48,909 nt of DNA, taken from a bacterium. Its GTDB lineage: Bacteria > AUK180. The notes below the pieces were generated by a model. The model saw nothing but the letters and a program-made list of their open reading frames with translations. It searched no databases and was not told the DNA's origin. The stretch is from positions 1-48,909 of the forward strand of contig JAGLGN010000004.1 of NCBI GenBank assembly GCA_023144005.1, read 5' to 3'. Of this stretch, positions 25,879-33,464 are shown piece after piece; position 1 is the first letter of the stretch; each line of letters opens with the position of its first letter. The position numbers were made by a program, and so were the translations under genes.

Positions 25879-26556
25879 TCATTCACTATACGTTTTCGGT
25901 TCTGTCTTATGTGTAATTGTGTACAGTGCTAATGTCTCAACATCAAAATTATCTTCCAACATCTCTATCCAATCCTTAGCAGCATTAGAAATAGTAGATT
26001 CGGAAATTAGTCTAACAGGACCGTATTTCTTTGCTTCAGTAATAAATTCGAAAATGGCCGCTTCTTTTTCGTTAGGATGATTCTTTTGTTCATAAACAAA
26101 AATCATCAGTTTTCTTTTTGCATGGATGGTGATAAAATCTGTAAGACCCAAGCCCGGAAATTTATCAGAAAATAGTAAGCCAATTGGGCAAATGAAAATC
26201 ACGAAAAGTGAAGGGTTTGAAGGGTATTTCTCTATTTTTATATCTTCAGCAATTGCATTAAATTTTTCTCTCGAAAGGAAATAATCTGAAGTAGTTGTGT
26301 TGAATTTAAATACTAAACCTAAACGTGGATGTCGATTAACTCTGTCTTCTGCTATTCTCTTAAAATCAGCTAAGAAGTCACGATAAATTATTGCGTTTTC
26401 TTTGCATTCAATTTTATAAGTGCTACCATCAACATTTATTTTACAAAATATCGGTTTATCCTCTTCTGAACTCTTTTTTAATTCTAAAGATAATTTTAAA
26501 TCAGAAGTATCATTCGTAAATACTAGAAAAGTTGGATTTATAAATAATGTTGCCAT
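25879..26556 (-). CDS. Hypothetical protein, 225 residues, middle gene of the KAP cassette
   Basis: I do not recognise a family. The N-terminal part looks like beta strands (TLFINPTFLVFTND, PIFCKINVDGSTYKIEC), and the C-terminal part has alternating strands and helices (KRKLMIFVYEQKNHP, KYGPVRLISE, AAKDWIEMLE). No signal peptide or membrane segment except a hydrophobic strand SLFVIFICPIGLLF. It starts inside the TAATG overlap with the KAP gene stop, so it is translationally coupled, and lies 9 bases before the TPR gene. Codon use is A/T-rich like its partners. It may be an effector or adaptor of the NTPase; nothing in it shows a nuclease motif clearly. Confidence 0.7.
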   Translation of the reverse strand: MATLFINPTFLVFTNDTSDLKLSLELKKSSEEDKPIFCKINVDGSTYKIECKENAIIYRDFLADFKRIAEDRVNRHPRLGLVFKFNTTTSDYFLSREKFNAIAEDIKIEKYPSNPSLFVIFICPIGLLFSDKFPGLGLTDFITIHAKRKLMIFVYEQKNHPNEKEAAIFEFITEAKKYGPVRLISESTISNAAKDWIEMLEDNFDVETLALYTITHKTEPKTYSE

Positions 26557-27761
26557 TATAATAAATTAACCTCAATCAATGATTTGAGCGGAATAGCATT
26601 AAAAGCGCTATTATGCTTATCTATATATTTTATTGAATTCTTGTCTATTTTTGCATTGCCGTGCATTAATTTTTGAATATAACCAAACATTTGATTTGTT
26701 TCTTTCATTATTTCTCCAAGTACAATATTGTAGGTTTCTGGCCATATTTCTTTAAAGAACAACCAAAATATAACAAACTTGATATCTAAACTCTTCTCCT
26801 CAATAACACTGTTGTAAAAGAAATAGCCAGAGATAATCTTGTCAATTACTCTCAAACTTCTGTTATCAACTTCTTCATTAAACTCTTGAATAATATTTGT
26901 TAACTCATGATCAAGAGATCCAAATACCTCAGTTATTCTTGACCCGATAAATGTTTTCATTTGTTCCTTGGTGACCCCAGGCATTTTGATACTATAGTCA
27001 AATATCTTTTTGAGATAATTCGACGCATATTTAACATCAATTGAAGGATATTCTGAATTTATGAATCCTCTGGTAATGTCTACATTTTGGCCACAAATAA
27101 AAATCGCAGTAGAATCCTTAACATTAAAAGTATTCTTTAGCGCTTCTAAAAGCTCCAATGCGTTTTTGGGTAAACACCTATCAAGGTCATCAAGGAAAAT
27201 AATAATAGGTTTTCCATTAAATTCCTTACTAGTAGTTATTTGACGCGTTATTTTAACAAAATCGCGTTTTATTTCTTGAATTGTGTCTTTATAGTTAGCA
27301 GCTTCACTCTTTGTTGCTTTTGAAACATCTTTTGAAATGTTTTTAATATTCGAATAACTAATACTATTGTTAGAAATGAAACGTGCCGTACTATCAATAC
27401 TGCTTACAGCAAGTGCTAGTCCGAAAATTCCCAGAGTTTTGAAAGATATTTTGAAGCGATCCCTGAAGGAAATTGATACCTTATTAATAAATGCTAAGTA
27501 GGCTGAATTCGTTTTCTCGTATTCCCAAGGATTAAACCAAATCGTAGGATAATGCTCCTCTTTCAATTTCCTTTCAAGGATTTTCAGCAAATGAGTCTTA
27601 CCGGTTCCCCAATTTCCATCGATAGACAATGAAAATGGGGGAGAAATCTTATCTTTAATTAAATTAATTAATCCATTAATGTATTGTTCTGAAAAGCAAT
27701 AGTTAGCAATCTCTTCTTCGCTACTAATGTTGTTTGGGTCATGAGCTTTTAATCCTTCCAT
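26556..27761 (-). CDS. KAP family P-loop NTPase
   Basis: 401 residues. Walker A GNWGTGKT is at residues 49-56, the KAP-typical WFNPWEYE follows at about 75-82, and Walker B IIIFLDDLDRC is at 186-196. A short hydrophobic stretch (GIFGLALAVS, residues about 111-120) sits where KAP proteins carry their membrane insert. KAP NTPases include PifA, which excludes phage T7, and QatA of the QatABCD defence system. The gene is first in an A/T-rich cassette, overlaps the next gene by one base, and lies beside an AbiE pair. A defence role is an inference from family and neighbourhood; a housekeeping membrane NTPase is the alternative. Confidence 0.85.
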   Translation of the reverse strand: MEGLKAHDPNNISSEEEIANYCFSEQYINGLINLIKDKISPPFSLSIDGNWGTGKTHLLKILERKLKEEHYPTIWFNPWEYEKTNSAYLAFINKVSISFRDRFKISFKTLGIFGLALAVSSIDSTARFISNNSISYSNIKNISKDVSKATKSEAANYKDTIQEIKRDFVKITRQITTSKEFNGKPIIIFLDDLDRCLPKNALELLEALKNTFNVKDSTAIFICGQNVDITRGFINSEYPSIDVKYASNYLKKIFDYSIKMPGVTKEQMKTFIGSRITEVFGSLDHELTNIIQEFNEEVDNRSLRVIDKIISGYFFYNSVIEEKSLDIKFVIFWLFFKEIWPETYNIVLGEIMKETNQMFGYIQKLMHGNAKIDKNSIKYIDKHNSAFNAIPLKSLIEVNLL

Positions 27762-27769
27762 CGTATTAT

Positions 27770-27798
27770 ACTGTACAACTATTTCAATATAATGTCAA
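27770..27798 (-). promoter_or_regulatory. Candidate promoter of the KAP/TPR cassette
   Basis: A -35 box TTGACA and a -10 box TACAGT with a 17-base spacer, ending 8 bases before the KAP ATG. An overlapping TATAAT lies 3 bases before the ATG but its spacing to TTGACA would be 22. No ribosome binding site is visible, so a leaderless start is possible. Confidence 0.5.
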
Positions 27799-28012
27799 CA
27801 TTTTGTTGTGCACATCCTATTCTCATCTCACAAAGTTGAATTATTCGGTTCGAGGTTGGTTAAGAAGTAGAGATTCAAAAAAGAGAAGATGAATTCCATG
27901 CTCCTAGATGTAATCGAGGTTTCCAAGGTCATGCGCCTTGGAATGACAGAGGACAGGTCAAGCCCCGTCCCCTCGGGGGAATTAATTTTTTAACCTGAAA
28001 ATAAATTAATAT
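27799..28012. repeat. Repeat-rich spacer between the cassette and AbiE, with an 8-bp hairpin
   Basis: Contains words of the GAGGTTGGTTAAGAAGTAGAG type and the perfect hairpin TTCCAAGG-TCATGCG-CCTTGGAA at 27921-27943, followed by TGACAGAGG. Similar hairpin-plus-TGACA sequences occur near 47405-47436, 34185-34215 and 35912-35947. A weak GC-rich stem (CCCCG/CGGGG, about 27964-27979) before TTTTTT could terminate plus-strand transcripts. No gene is seen. Confidence 0.6.
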
Positions 28013-28046
28013 TTGACTTTGATGCCATAATATGTTATAAATAACA
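28013..28046 (+). promoter_or_regulatory. AbiE promoter with an overlapping palindromic operator
   Basis: A -35 box TTGACT (28013-28018) and a -10 box TATAAA (28036-28041) with a 17-base spacer. The perfect inverted repeat TGTTAT-AA-ATAACA (28033-28046) covers the -10 box. AbiEi antitoxins are known to bind inverted repeats at their own promoter and repress it, so this is the likely autoregulatory site (inference). Confidence 0.65.
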
Positions 28047-28061
28047 CGAAATGGTATTATA

Positions 28062-28685
28062 ATGAAGTATTTAACATTCAAGAACAAGTTTAAGGAATTT
28101 CCAGTTATCAATCTCAATGAGGTGTATAAGATCGATCCGGCCTTTGACCGAAGGCGGCTTTTCGAATGGCAGAACTACGGGTATTTAAACAAAATCCGCA
28201 ACGGTTATTATATGTTTTCGGATACTGAAATTGACGAGAATATGCTTTTTATTATTGCCAACAACATATACAGGCACTCTTATGTCTCTCTTGAAAGCGC
28301 ATTAGGTCATTATAATCTAATCCCTGAACAGATCTTCGCAACAACCTCGGTCAGTACGAAAAAGAGAGCGGTATTTGAAACATGTGAAGGCGTTTTTCGA
28401 TACCACATGATCAAGGAGGCCTTATTCTGGGGATACAGGATCGAGAGGAAGGGTAATTATCGCTGGAAGATCGCCACACCAGAAAAGGCTATAATTGACT
28501 ATCTCTATTTAAACCCCGATATCAAAAATAGAGAAGATGTGGCGGGAATCAGGATCAATTCAGATGTTTTTCACGATATTATAGAACTTGACACCTTAAA
28601 GAAATATTCGGCTCTGGCCGGTAATCAAAGGGTGAAGAGATGTTTGCGGCACTTGTTAAAGGAGGTTGAAAATGCTCAGTATTGA
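28062..28685 (+). CDS. abiEi: AbiEi-family type IV antitoxin / transcriptional regulator
   Basis: 207 residues. The N-terminal part (FDRRRLFEWQNYGYLNKIRNGYYMF) is the winged-helix DNA-binding region of the family. The middle (SYVSLESALGHYNLIPEQIF and TPEKAIIDYLYL) matches the AbiEi C-terminal domain. In AbiE systems this protein represses its own operon and neutralises the AbiEii nucleotidyltransferase without binding it directly. It overlaps abiEii by 14 bases. AbiE can act in phage abortive infection and plasmid or island stability. There is no clear ribosome binding site at the ATG. Confidence 0.85.
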   Translation: MKYLTFKNKFKEFPVINLNEVYKIDPAFDRRRLFEWQNYGYLNKIRNGYYMFSDTEIDENMLFIIANNIYRHSYVSLESALGHYNLIPEQIFATTSVSTKKRAVFETCEGVFRYHMIKEALFWGYRIERKGNYRWKIATPEKAIIDYLYLNPDIKNREDVAGIRINSDVFHDIIELDTLKKYSALAGNQRVKRCLRHLLKEVENAQY

Positions 28686-29445
28686 TGAAATGCTAAAATT
28701 CTACCCGGAGTCAATGCACAAATATAAAAGACAGATCCTCCGAGAATATCTTCAGTGCAAGATATTGGAAATTATTTTCAACAGTAAATTTTCAGACCGC
28801 ATAGTATTCATCGGAGGAACTGCGATCAGAATAGTTCACGGTTCCCAGAGGTTCTCTGAAGATATTGATCTGGATAGCAAAGATCTCGTACTGAGTAATT
28901 TTACTGAGCTTTCCGAAATCGTTGCGGCCGAACTGGAACTTGAAGGATACAGTGTTGAAACCAAAGTCGTTTCAAAAAATGCATTCCGCTGCTATATTCG
29001 GTTTCCAGAACTTCTTTTTGATAACAACCTTTCAGGATATGAAAATGAGAAGATCCTTATACAGCTTGATGCAGAAAAACAGCCTTATCAATACAGCGGC
29101 AAGGAATTTCTCCTGAACAGATTTTCGATATTGACAAGAATATTAGTGGTTCCCAAAGATATTCTCTTAGCTCAGAAAATATCCGCATTTCTTAACCGCA
29201 AACGGACGAAAGCAAGGGATATTTATGACATTATTTTTATGTATTCATTCACTAAGCCCGAATTGAGTTATCTCACAATTACAAACGGTATTGAGAGCGT
29301 TGCTTCCTTAAAATCTGTTCTGCTCGATAAGTGCAAGGAGTTGGACATGAAGAAATTGAAGAAAGAGATTGAGATATTCTTGGTAAACCCGGAAGAAGCT
29401 AAAAAGATCGAAATATTTCCTGATTTTATCAAATCAATTAAATAA
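28672..29445 (+). CDS. abiEii: AbiEii/AbiGii-family nucleotidyltransferase toxin
   Basis: 257 residues. I chose the ATG at 28672, 6 bases after AAAGGAGGT; an in-frame TTG two codons upstream is less likely. Nucleotidyltransferase motifs: FIGGTAIR (residues 47-54), FSEDIDLD (61-68) with the metal-binding acidic pair, and the downstream Lys/Arg motif NRKRTKARDIYDI. AbiEii toxins of this fold transfer nucleotides to RNA, and some family members modify tRNA. All motifs look intact. The gene ends just before an inverted-repeat element. Confidence 0.88.
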   Translation: MLSIDEMLKFYPESMHKYKRQILREYLQCKILEIIFNSKFSDRIVFIGGTAIRIVHGSQRFSEDIDLDSKDLVLSNFTELSEIVAAELELEGYSVETKVVSKNAFRCYIRFPELLFDNNLSGYENEKILIQLDAEKQPYQYSGKEFLLNRFSILTRILVVPKDILLAQKISAFLNRKRTKARDIYDIIFMYSFTKPELSYLTITNGIESVASLKSVLLDKCKELDMKKLKKEIEIFLVNPEEAKKIEIFPDFIKSIK

Positions 29446-29450
29446 ATAAT

Positions 29451-29617
29451 TAGGGACGGTGCTTTAATTCTTTAGTTTTTGTTTTCGGATATACCAGGGA
29501 AAACGACTAAGTGCCTTACTTCTCCAAAATAATGTTTCTCGTGATTACTACGTATATACCAGCAAATATCTAAGATAATCAATTTTGAAATACTAAAGAA
29601 TTAAAGCACCGTCCCTA
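29451..29617. mobile_element. 167-bp non-autonomous inverted-repeat element related to the RAYT ends
   Basis: Perfect 26-bp inverted repeats occupy 29451-29476 and 29592-29617; each starts TAGGGACGGTGCTTTAATTC. The first 10 bases match the ends of the RAYT transposase element at 42621-43579. The interior has no coding frame. The right end touches the L,D-transpeptidase gene and supplies its TAG stop codon. Confidence 0.75.
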
Positions 29618-30574
29618 TTTTCCGGATTCAAACAAGGATCGCGCTGTCTTGGGACCAAGGAGGCCGTCGATCGCGCCATTGTAATGGCCGGAGACCTTCA
29701 GCTCCCGCTGGAGAGCCGTGATCTGATCTTTTGTCAGCGCAAGGATCTTCTCTATCCACTTGAGATCGATCTCCTGGCCGATGATATAGACCGGAGTGCC
29801 GGCGCGCACGGACACGGTATCCATCAGCTCGTCGATGTCCATGTTTCGCATCGCGATACAGCCGAATGTCCAATTGGAGCTTATCCCTAGCCCGTGTATT
29901 TGTATCTCACCGCCGATATGCGGTAGCGTTGGATCCGCCGCTTTACGGGAAGAATATCTGCCACGGTCCCAGATATTGGGATAGTTCAGATCGAAGGCGC
30001 GGTAATATGTCGCTCTCGGCTGAACATTGTATATCCGGTATATGCCCTCCGGGGTGGTCGAGTTGTCCTGATGCAGCTTTCTCTTTACCGGATCTCTGCC
30101 CAATGCTATGGGATAGACCTTCTTCACATCAGCACCGTCTTTCAGTATCAGAATATAATGTGTCTTGTCCACGAGTATGGAAGGATCTCTTAAAGGCGTA
30201 GCAAGGGCCCTATCATCGGTGGCGACCTTGATCACATTCGAATACCCTGAATATCCACCGCTTCCTTTGATAGCAGCGATGTAATAATACTGCGCATTGT
30301 GAGCTGTTTTGGTATCATGTAATATAAAGGACGCTGTATCTCCCGACGATATTTTGACTATGGGATAGCTCGCCCCATCTTCTATGCTGATCTCATTCAG
30401 ATCTGAAGTGGAACGAAAGATATCAATGCTTCTTGCCTTTGGATTTTTCAAGACCTGTACTTTGAGCGTGATATCCTTTCCTGATCTCGCGGAGAGCTTC
30501 AGCACTATAGCGTCTTCCGCAAAGATCATAGTGCCTAGAGCCAAAATAAGAAATATTATTAGATTGATCTTCAT
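29615..30574 (-). CDS. L,D-transpeptidase (YkuD) with N-terminal Fn3-like and C-terminal peptidoglycan-binding domains
   Basis: 319 residues. A signal peptide ends near MIFA (residue 19); I chose the ATG at 30572-30574, 10 bases after AAGGAG (a TTG one codon upstream is the alternative). An Fn3-like domain spans about residues 25-118, and the YkuD catalytic domain 130-265, with IHGLG (226-230) and TFGCIAMRN (236-244), the catalytic Cys being 239. A short peptidoglycan-binding domain follows (280-316: ITALQRELKVSGHYNGAIDG). It makes 3-3 cross-links or attaches proteins to peptidoglycan. The stop codon is within the right arm of the inverted-repeat element at 29451-29617, so the original C-terminal end may differ by a few residues. 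Confidence 0.88.
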   Translation of the reverse strand: MKINLIIFLILALGTMIFAEDAIVLKLSARSGKDITLKVQVLKNPKARSIDIFRSTSDLNEISIEDGASYPIVKISSGDTASFILHDTKTAHNAQYYYIAAIKGSGGYSGYSNVIKVATDDRALATPLRDPSILVDKTHYILILKDGADVKKVYPIALGRDPVKRKLHQDNSTTPEGIYRIYNVQPRATYYRAFDLNYPNIWDRGRYSSRKAADPTLPHIGGEIQIHGLGISSNWTFGCIAMRNMDIDELMDTVSVRAGTPVYIIGQEIDLKWIEKILALTKDQITALQRELKVSGHYNGAIDGLLGPKTARSLFESGK

Positions 30575-30577
30575 CAA

Positions 30578-30753
30578 TTGCTTCGCTCCTTTAGGGTTTG
30601 CACGTTCCTAGTTCGCAGGTTACGCTTCGCAGAGCACAAGTGACAAGTGCACAAGGCACAAGTTGGGAAATGAAGGATGAAGAATGAAAGAGAAACGGGT
30701 GTGGCTATTGTTTTTATTCTCCCCACTTCACACTTCACACTTCACACGTTCCT
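30578..30753. repeat. Intergenic repeat words
   Basis: Contains GCACAAGTGACAAGTGCACAAGG-type, GGATGAAGAATGAAAGAG-type and CACTTCACAC-type words. No gene is seen. Confidence 0.6.
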
Positions 30754-32292
30754 CTAAAATACTAGTGTCGCGGCAAAATCAGCCTGTATCTCCCCTATTT
30801 CAAAGCCCAACTCCCTGAGATTGATCTCTAATTTCAGATTTTTCGCGGGTTTCCAGAGGAAGCCGAGATACAGATAAGTAGCCCTGACCATCTGTGTACC
30901 TTTGACATCATAGTCATTGGACTGATAAGCAGAATCAGATGTTTCCGAAGCATCCCCAAATATCACATCAAGTTCTTCAGAAGTATAGGAATCGCCGGGA
31001 TGTATTTTCGTATGCGTGATATTCCAGATCACTGAATGAAGTGTGCCCATACGAAGCGTTACTTTTTCAGAGAGATCTACTTCAAGTCCTATCGGGATCC
31101 ATATATTATGTGTAACGGTCTTGTTTTCTCTCTTTTCGTATATCGTCTTGGTATATGTCCCGACATAATCATCGGGGTCATCCACTTCAACATCACCGTC
31201 ATCGTGTTCAATAGTGGCTTCGCTCGTATAATCAAGTATATAAGTTCGCTTTTCCGGCTGGGCAAATGAGTAGAAGAGGCTGGCGCCAAGCCACACTCCT
31301 TCAGCAAGCTCATAACGGCCGGTCGTATTTGCCGCCAATAATACAGTACCTGAGAAATCATCCGTTATCAAAGCGGTCCAAGTTGTAGCGGTTGTATCGC
31401 TGGGGGATGTTATTTCCAATTTATCACCTTCTTCCTCATAATCGCTTGAATTAGTGAAGGTATAGGAAAACAGGCCGGAGCATAAGATATGGAATTTTTC
31501 ACTGAAATTGCGAACCTTTCTAAATCCCATTCGGATCTCGGGGATTTTGTGGATATTGATACCGGCTCCATCAGACTCCAAGGATGCAAAGGCGATCGGG
31601 ATTCCCACTGAATCTCTTAATACAATATCTTGAACTCGGAATTCCTCGGCCTCCGTTTTGGAATTGGAATAAGAAAAGCCGAGATAAGCTCCGCTTCCCT
31701 TTTCGTTTGAAAGCCCCAGTTTAAGAGAGATCTCATGGGATTTAATAAAATCACCCTCCACAAGTTCAAGGGAAGTGGTGATATATGTATCAGGGGTTGT
31801 CTGCTGTATCGTCTCATTTACGCCCACTGATTCAATACTAAGATTGCTTCGCCTCAAAGTCAGAGATAGTCCTGCATCAAGCTTGTCACTGAGCTTATAC
31901 GCGTGTCCAAGAACTATATACATATCATCTGCATCGCTGGATACTTCACTCTCAGTTTCATTTGAAGCATATGCTGCCCATAAACTCCAAACATCGCCTT
32001 GACCGTCTGAATATATGCTTTGATCAACAGCGTTGATATAAAGAGAAGTCCTGCTTCGAGGAGATAGCTGCAATCCCAGGAATCCAAGCGAAAGACTTCC
32101 CGATCCATTAAAGAAATTCGCGTAGATCTCGGCATGTTCGAATTCCGCCATGTACGCAGGATTCAATTGGAAGAGGTCTTCATAATCCTCAAAGATCCCT
32201 GCCGTACCGAGGGCTCTGAATGACGGGCTGCTTACACCAAAAGAAAGTGTTATGGTGAGTAGAATAACAATGATCAAAAGGCTTTTTTTCAT
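30754..32292 (-). CDS. Predicted outer-membrane beta-barrel protein
   Basis: 512 residues with a signal peptide (MKKSLLIIVILLTITLSFGV). The rest is alternating amphipathic beta strands (ARTSLYINA, HEISLKLGLSN, YLGFSYS, GLFSYTF) and ends in an aromatic residue pattern, DFAATLVF, typical of barrels. It begins near SFRALGTAGIFEDYEDLFQLNPAYMA, a start seen in PorV/FadL-like proteins of FCB bacteria (family-level inference). The gene has a near-consensus promoter and a ribosome binding site GAGGAG. Possible transport or secretion shell role; the substrate is unknown. Confidence 0.65.
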   Translation of the reverse strand: MKKSLLIIVILLTITLSFGVSSPSFRALGTAGIFEDYEDLFQLNPAYMAEFEHAEIYANFFNGSGSLSLGFLGLQLSPRSRTSLYINAVDQSIYSDGQGDVWSLWAAYASNETESEVSSDADDMYIVLGHAYKLSDKLDAGLSLTLRRSNLSIESVGVNETIQQTTPDTYITTSLELVEGDFIKSHEISLKLGLSNEKGSGAYLGFSYSNSKTEAEEFRVQDIVLRDSVGIPIAFASLESDGAGINIHKIPEIRMGFRKVRNFSEKFHILCSGLFSYTFTNSSDYEEEGDKLEITSPSDTTATTWTALITDDFSGTVLLAANTTGRYELAEGVWLGASLFYSFAQPEKRTYILDYTSEATIEHDDGDVEVDDPDDYVGTYTKTIYEKRENKTVTHNIWIPIGLEVDLSEKVTLRMGTLHSVIWNITHTKIHPGDSYTSEELDVIFGDASETSDSAYQSNDYDVKGTQMVRATYLYLGFLWKPAKNLKLEINLRELGFEIGEIQADFAATLVF

Positions 32293-32315
32293 TTTCGTCT
32301 CCTCTTTGTGCCTTC

Positions 32316-32344
32316 ATTATATTCTATTATTTGTGCTTTTTCAA
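32316..32344 (-). promoter_or_regulatory. Promoter of the beta-barrel gene
   Basis: A -35 box TTGAAA and a -10 box TATAAT with a 17-base spacer, 23 bases upstream of the ATG; GAGGAG at 32299-32304 serves as ribosome binding site. Confidence 0.7.
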
Positions 32345-32422
32345 TAATGTAAGGCACAAAGCGCACTAGTGACAAGCGAAGCAGAAGTACAAGGTGCGAG
32401 ATACGAAGTAAAACCGAAACCG

Positions 32423-32892
32423 ATATTCACATCCGTAACCGGAAAATCAATATTTCGTTTAACACTTTAATTTTCCTGTTCCAATCATATCACGCCGCAC
32501 CCCAACAGAGTGTACTGTTCCATAAATACTATAACAATGGCTGATGCTATTTTGTTTTGTATTCAAGGCGCGAGGAGCGCCGCAGACCCACAGCGGTATG
32601 TAAGCAACGAGCAACACAGGAGACAGAAAAAGAGCTTCAGCCCGAAGGGAATGTCATCTTTGGTCAATTTCTTCCTCTCTCTTCGCTTCCGGACCACAAA
32701 GGGTACGCCGCAATCATCGTTTGTTGGAATTGACTCAAATCTAAACATTCCATTGACATAGTATTTATGGAACAGGACACTGGATAGGGGACATGTCGTG
32801 CGCCGCAGGCGTTCGTCTGTCCCGATGTAAAAGTTCCAAGCAAAGAGTTGACAGGAAGCGTAGCGTGTAAACTCTTTGCAATGTATAGAATC
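32423..32892. repeat. 198-bp structured dispersed repeat, copy B, split by a MITE
   Basis: Without the 273-bp insertion this copy is 197 bp and aligns end to end with 10513-10710. The second stem is GCAAAGAGTT with AACTCTTTGC. Against copy A, one G-C pair has become A-T and one G-T pair has become A-T, so base pairing is kept while sequence changes. Confidence 0.75.
32509..32781. mobile_element. 273-bp MITE inside the structured repeat
   Basis: Terminal inverted repeats of about 32 bp start AGTGTACTGTTCCATAAATA on the left and AGTGTCCTGTTCCATAAATA on the right strand. There is no coding capacity. The internal hairpin GGCGC-GAGGA-GCGCC follows the left end. Removing the element restores the 198-bp repeat without a net target duplication longer than about 2 bp. 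A related shorter element is at 37202-37339. Confidence 0.8.
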
Positions 32893-32960
32893 AAATGTAT
32901 CCATTATTCACATTTGCTTTTTTTTCAACGCTCCACGTTACACTTCATATGTCTCCCGCT

Positions 32961-33464
32961 TTAATGCGGAACATTAAAGACATTGAAGAGCAGAGCAGCG
33001 AAGAGCGCGGCAGGGATCATCAGCAAAGCGGCCATCAGTATTCGGATACCTACCCTTGATGTTCTGTCCAGGGGCGGATCCTCGTCTCCTCCCGTGAGAA
33101 GCGAATAGTATTGGATCAGAAAGTCAGCACCGCCGAGAAAGAACACCCATATGAAACAGTAGATCAAAGAGGAGTAGATTATCGCATAAGTGGCGATGAC
33201 CCAGGGATTCCACAAAAACGGCCTGATAAAATCAAGGCTGCTCGCGCCGCGGGATATTCCCGCGATGAGCATTATAACCCAGGGAAGTGATTGAATTATC
33301 GTGCCTCTGAAAACTACCTTGTGGAAGTGCTTCTCTTCATCCGTGGTATCGAATTTCCGCTTTCTGGCACGGTAAGAGATCAGCAGAAATCCCGCGATAT
33401 GCCCTATTATCGGCAGCATCCACCAGAATCTGCGCCAGAACCTTATCCACCACCAGACATTCAT
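32961..33464 (-). CDS. Membrane protein of unknown function
   Basis: 167 residues with about four hydrophobic segments (IGHIAGFLLISY, IIQSLPWVIMLIAGI, VIATYAIIYSSLIYCFIWVFFLGGADF, ILMAALLMIPAALFAALLF) and a charged loop RARKRKFDTTDEEKHFHK. It overlaps the upstream membrane protein gene by 4 bases (ATGA type), so the two are likely co-translated and may act together. I do not recognise either family. It ends at a repeat-rich region. Confidence 0.7.
   Translation of the reverse strand: MNVWWWIRFWRRFWWMLPIIGHIAGFLLISYRARKRKFDTTDEEKHFHKVVFRGTIIQSLPWVIMLIAGISRGASSLDFIRPFLWNPWVIATYAIIYSSLIYCFIWVFFLGGADFLIQYYSLLTGGDEDPPLDRTSRVGIRILMAALLMIPAALFAALLFNVFNVPH

Larger units (their letters stand above)
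32345..32960. other. 616-base non-coding region with a repeat interrupted by a MITE
   Basis: Holds word repeats (32345-32420), copy B of the 198-bp repeat and, inside it, a 273-bp MITE. Open frames at 32510-32904 lie wholly in these elements and are not called as genes. Confidence 0.8.

Noticed and set aside
27964-27990. Rho-independent terminator before AbiE
   Set aside because: Stem of only 5 bp and a poorly placed T run; noted as weak within the spacer.
32510-32904. Open frames of 83, 76 and 113 codons on both strands
   Set aside because: They lie in the MITE and the structured repeat, have no ribosome binding site and are not conserved between copies.
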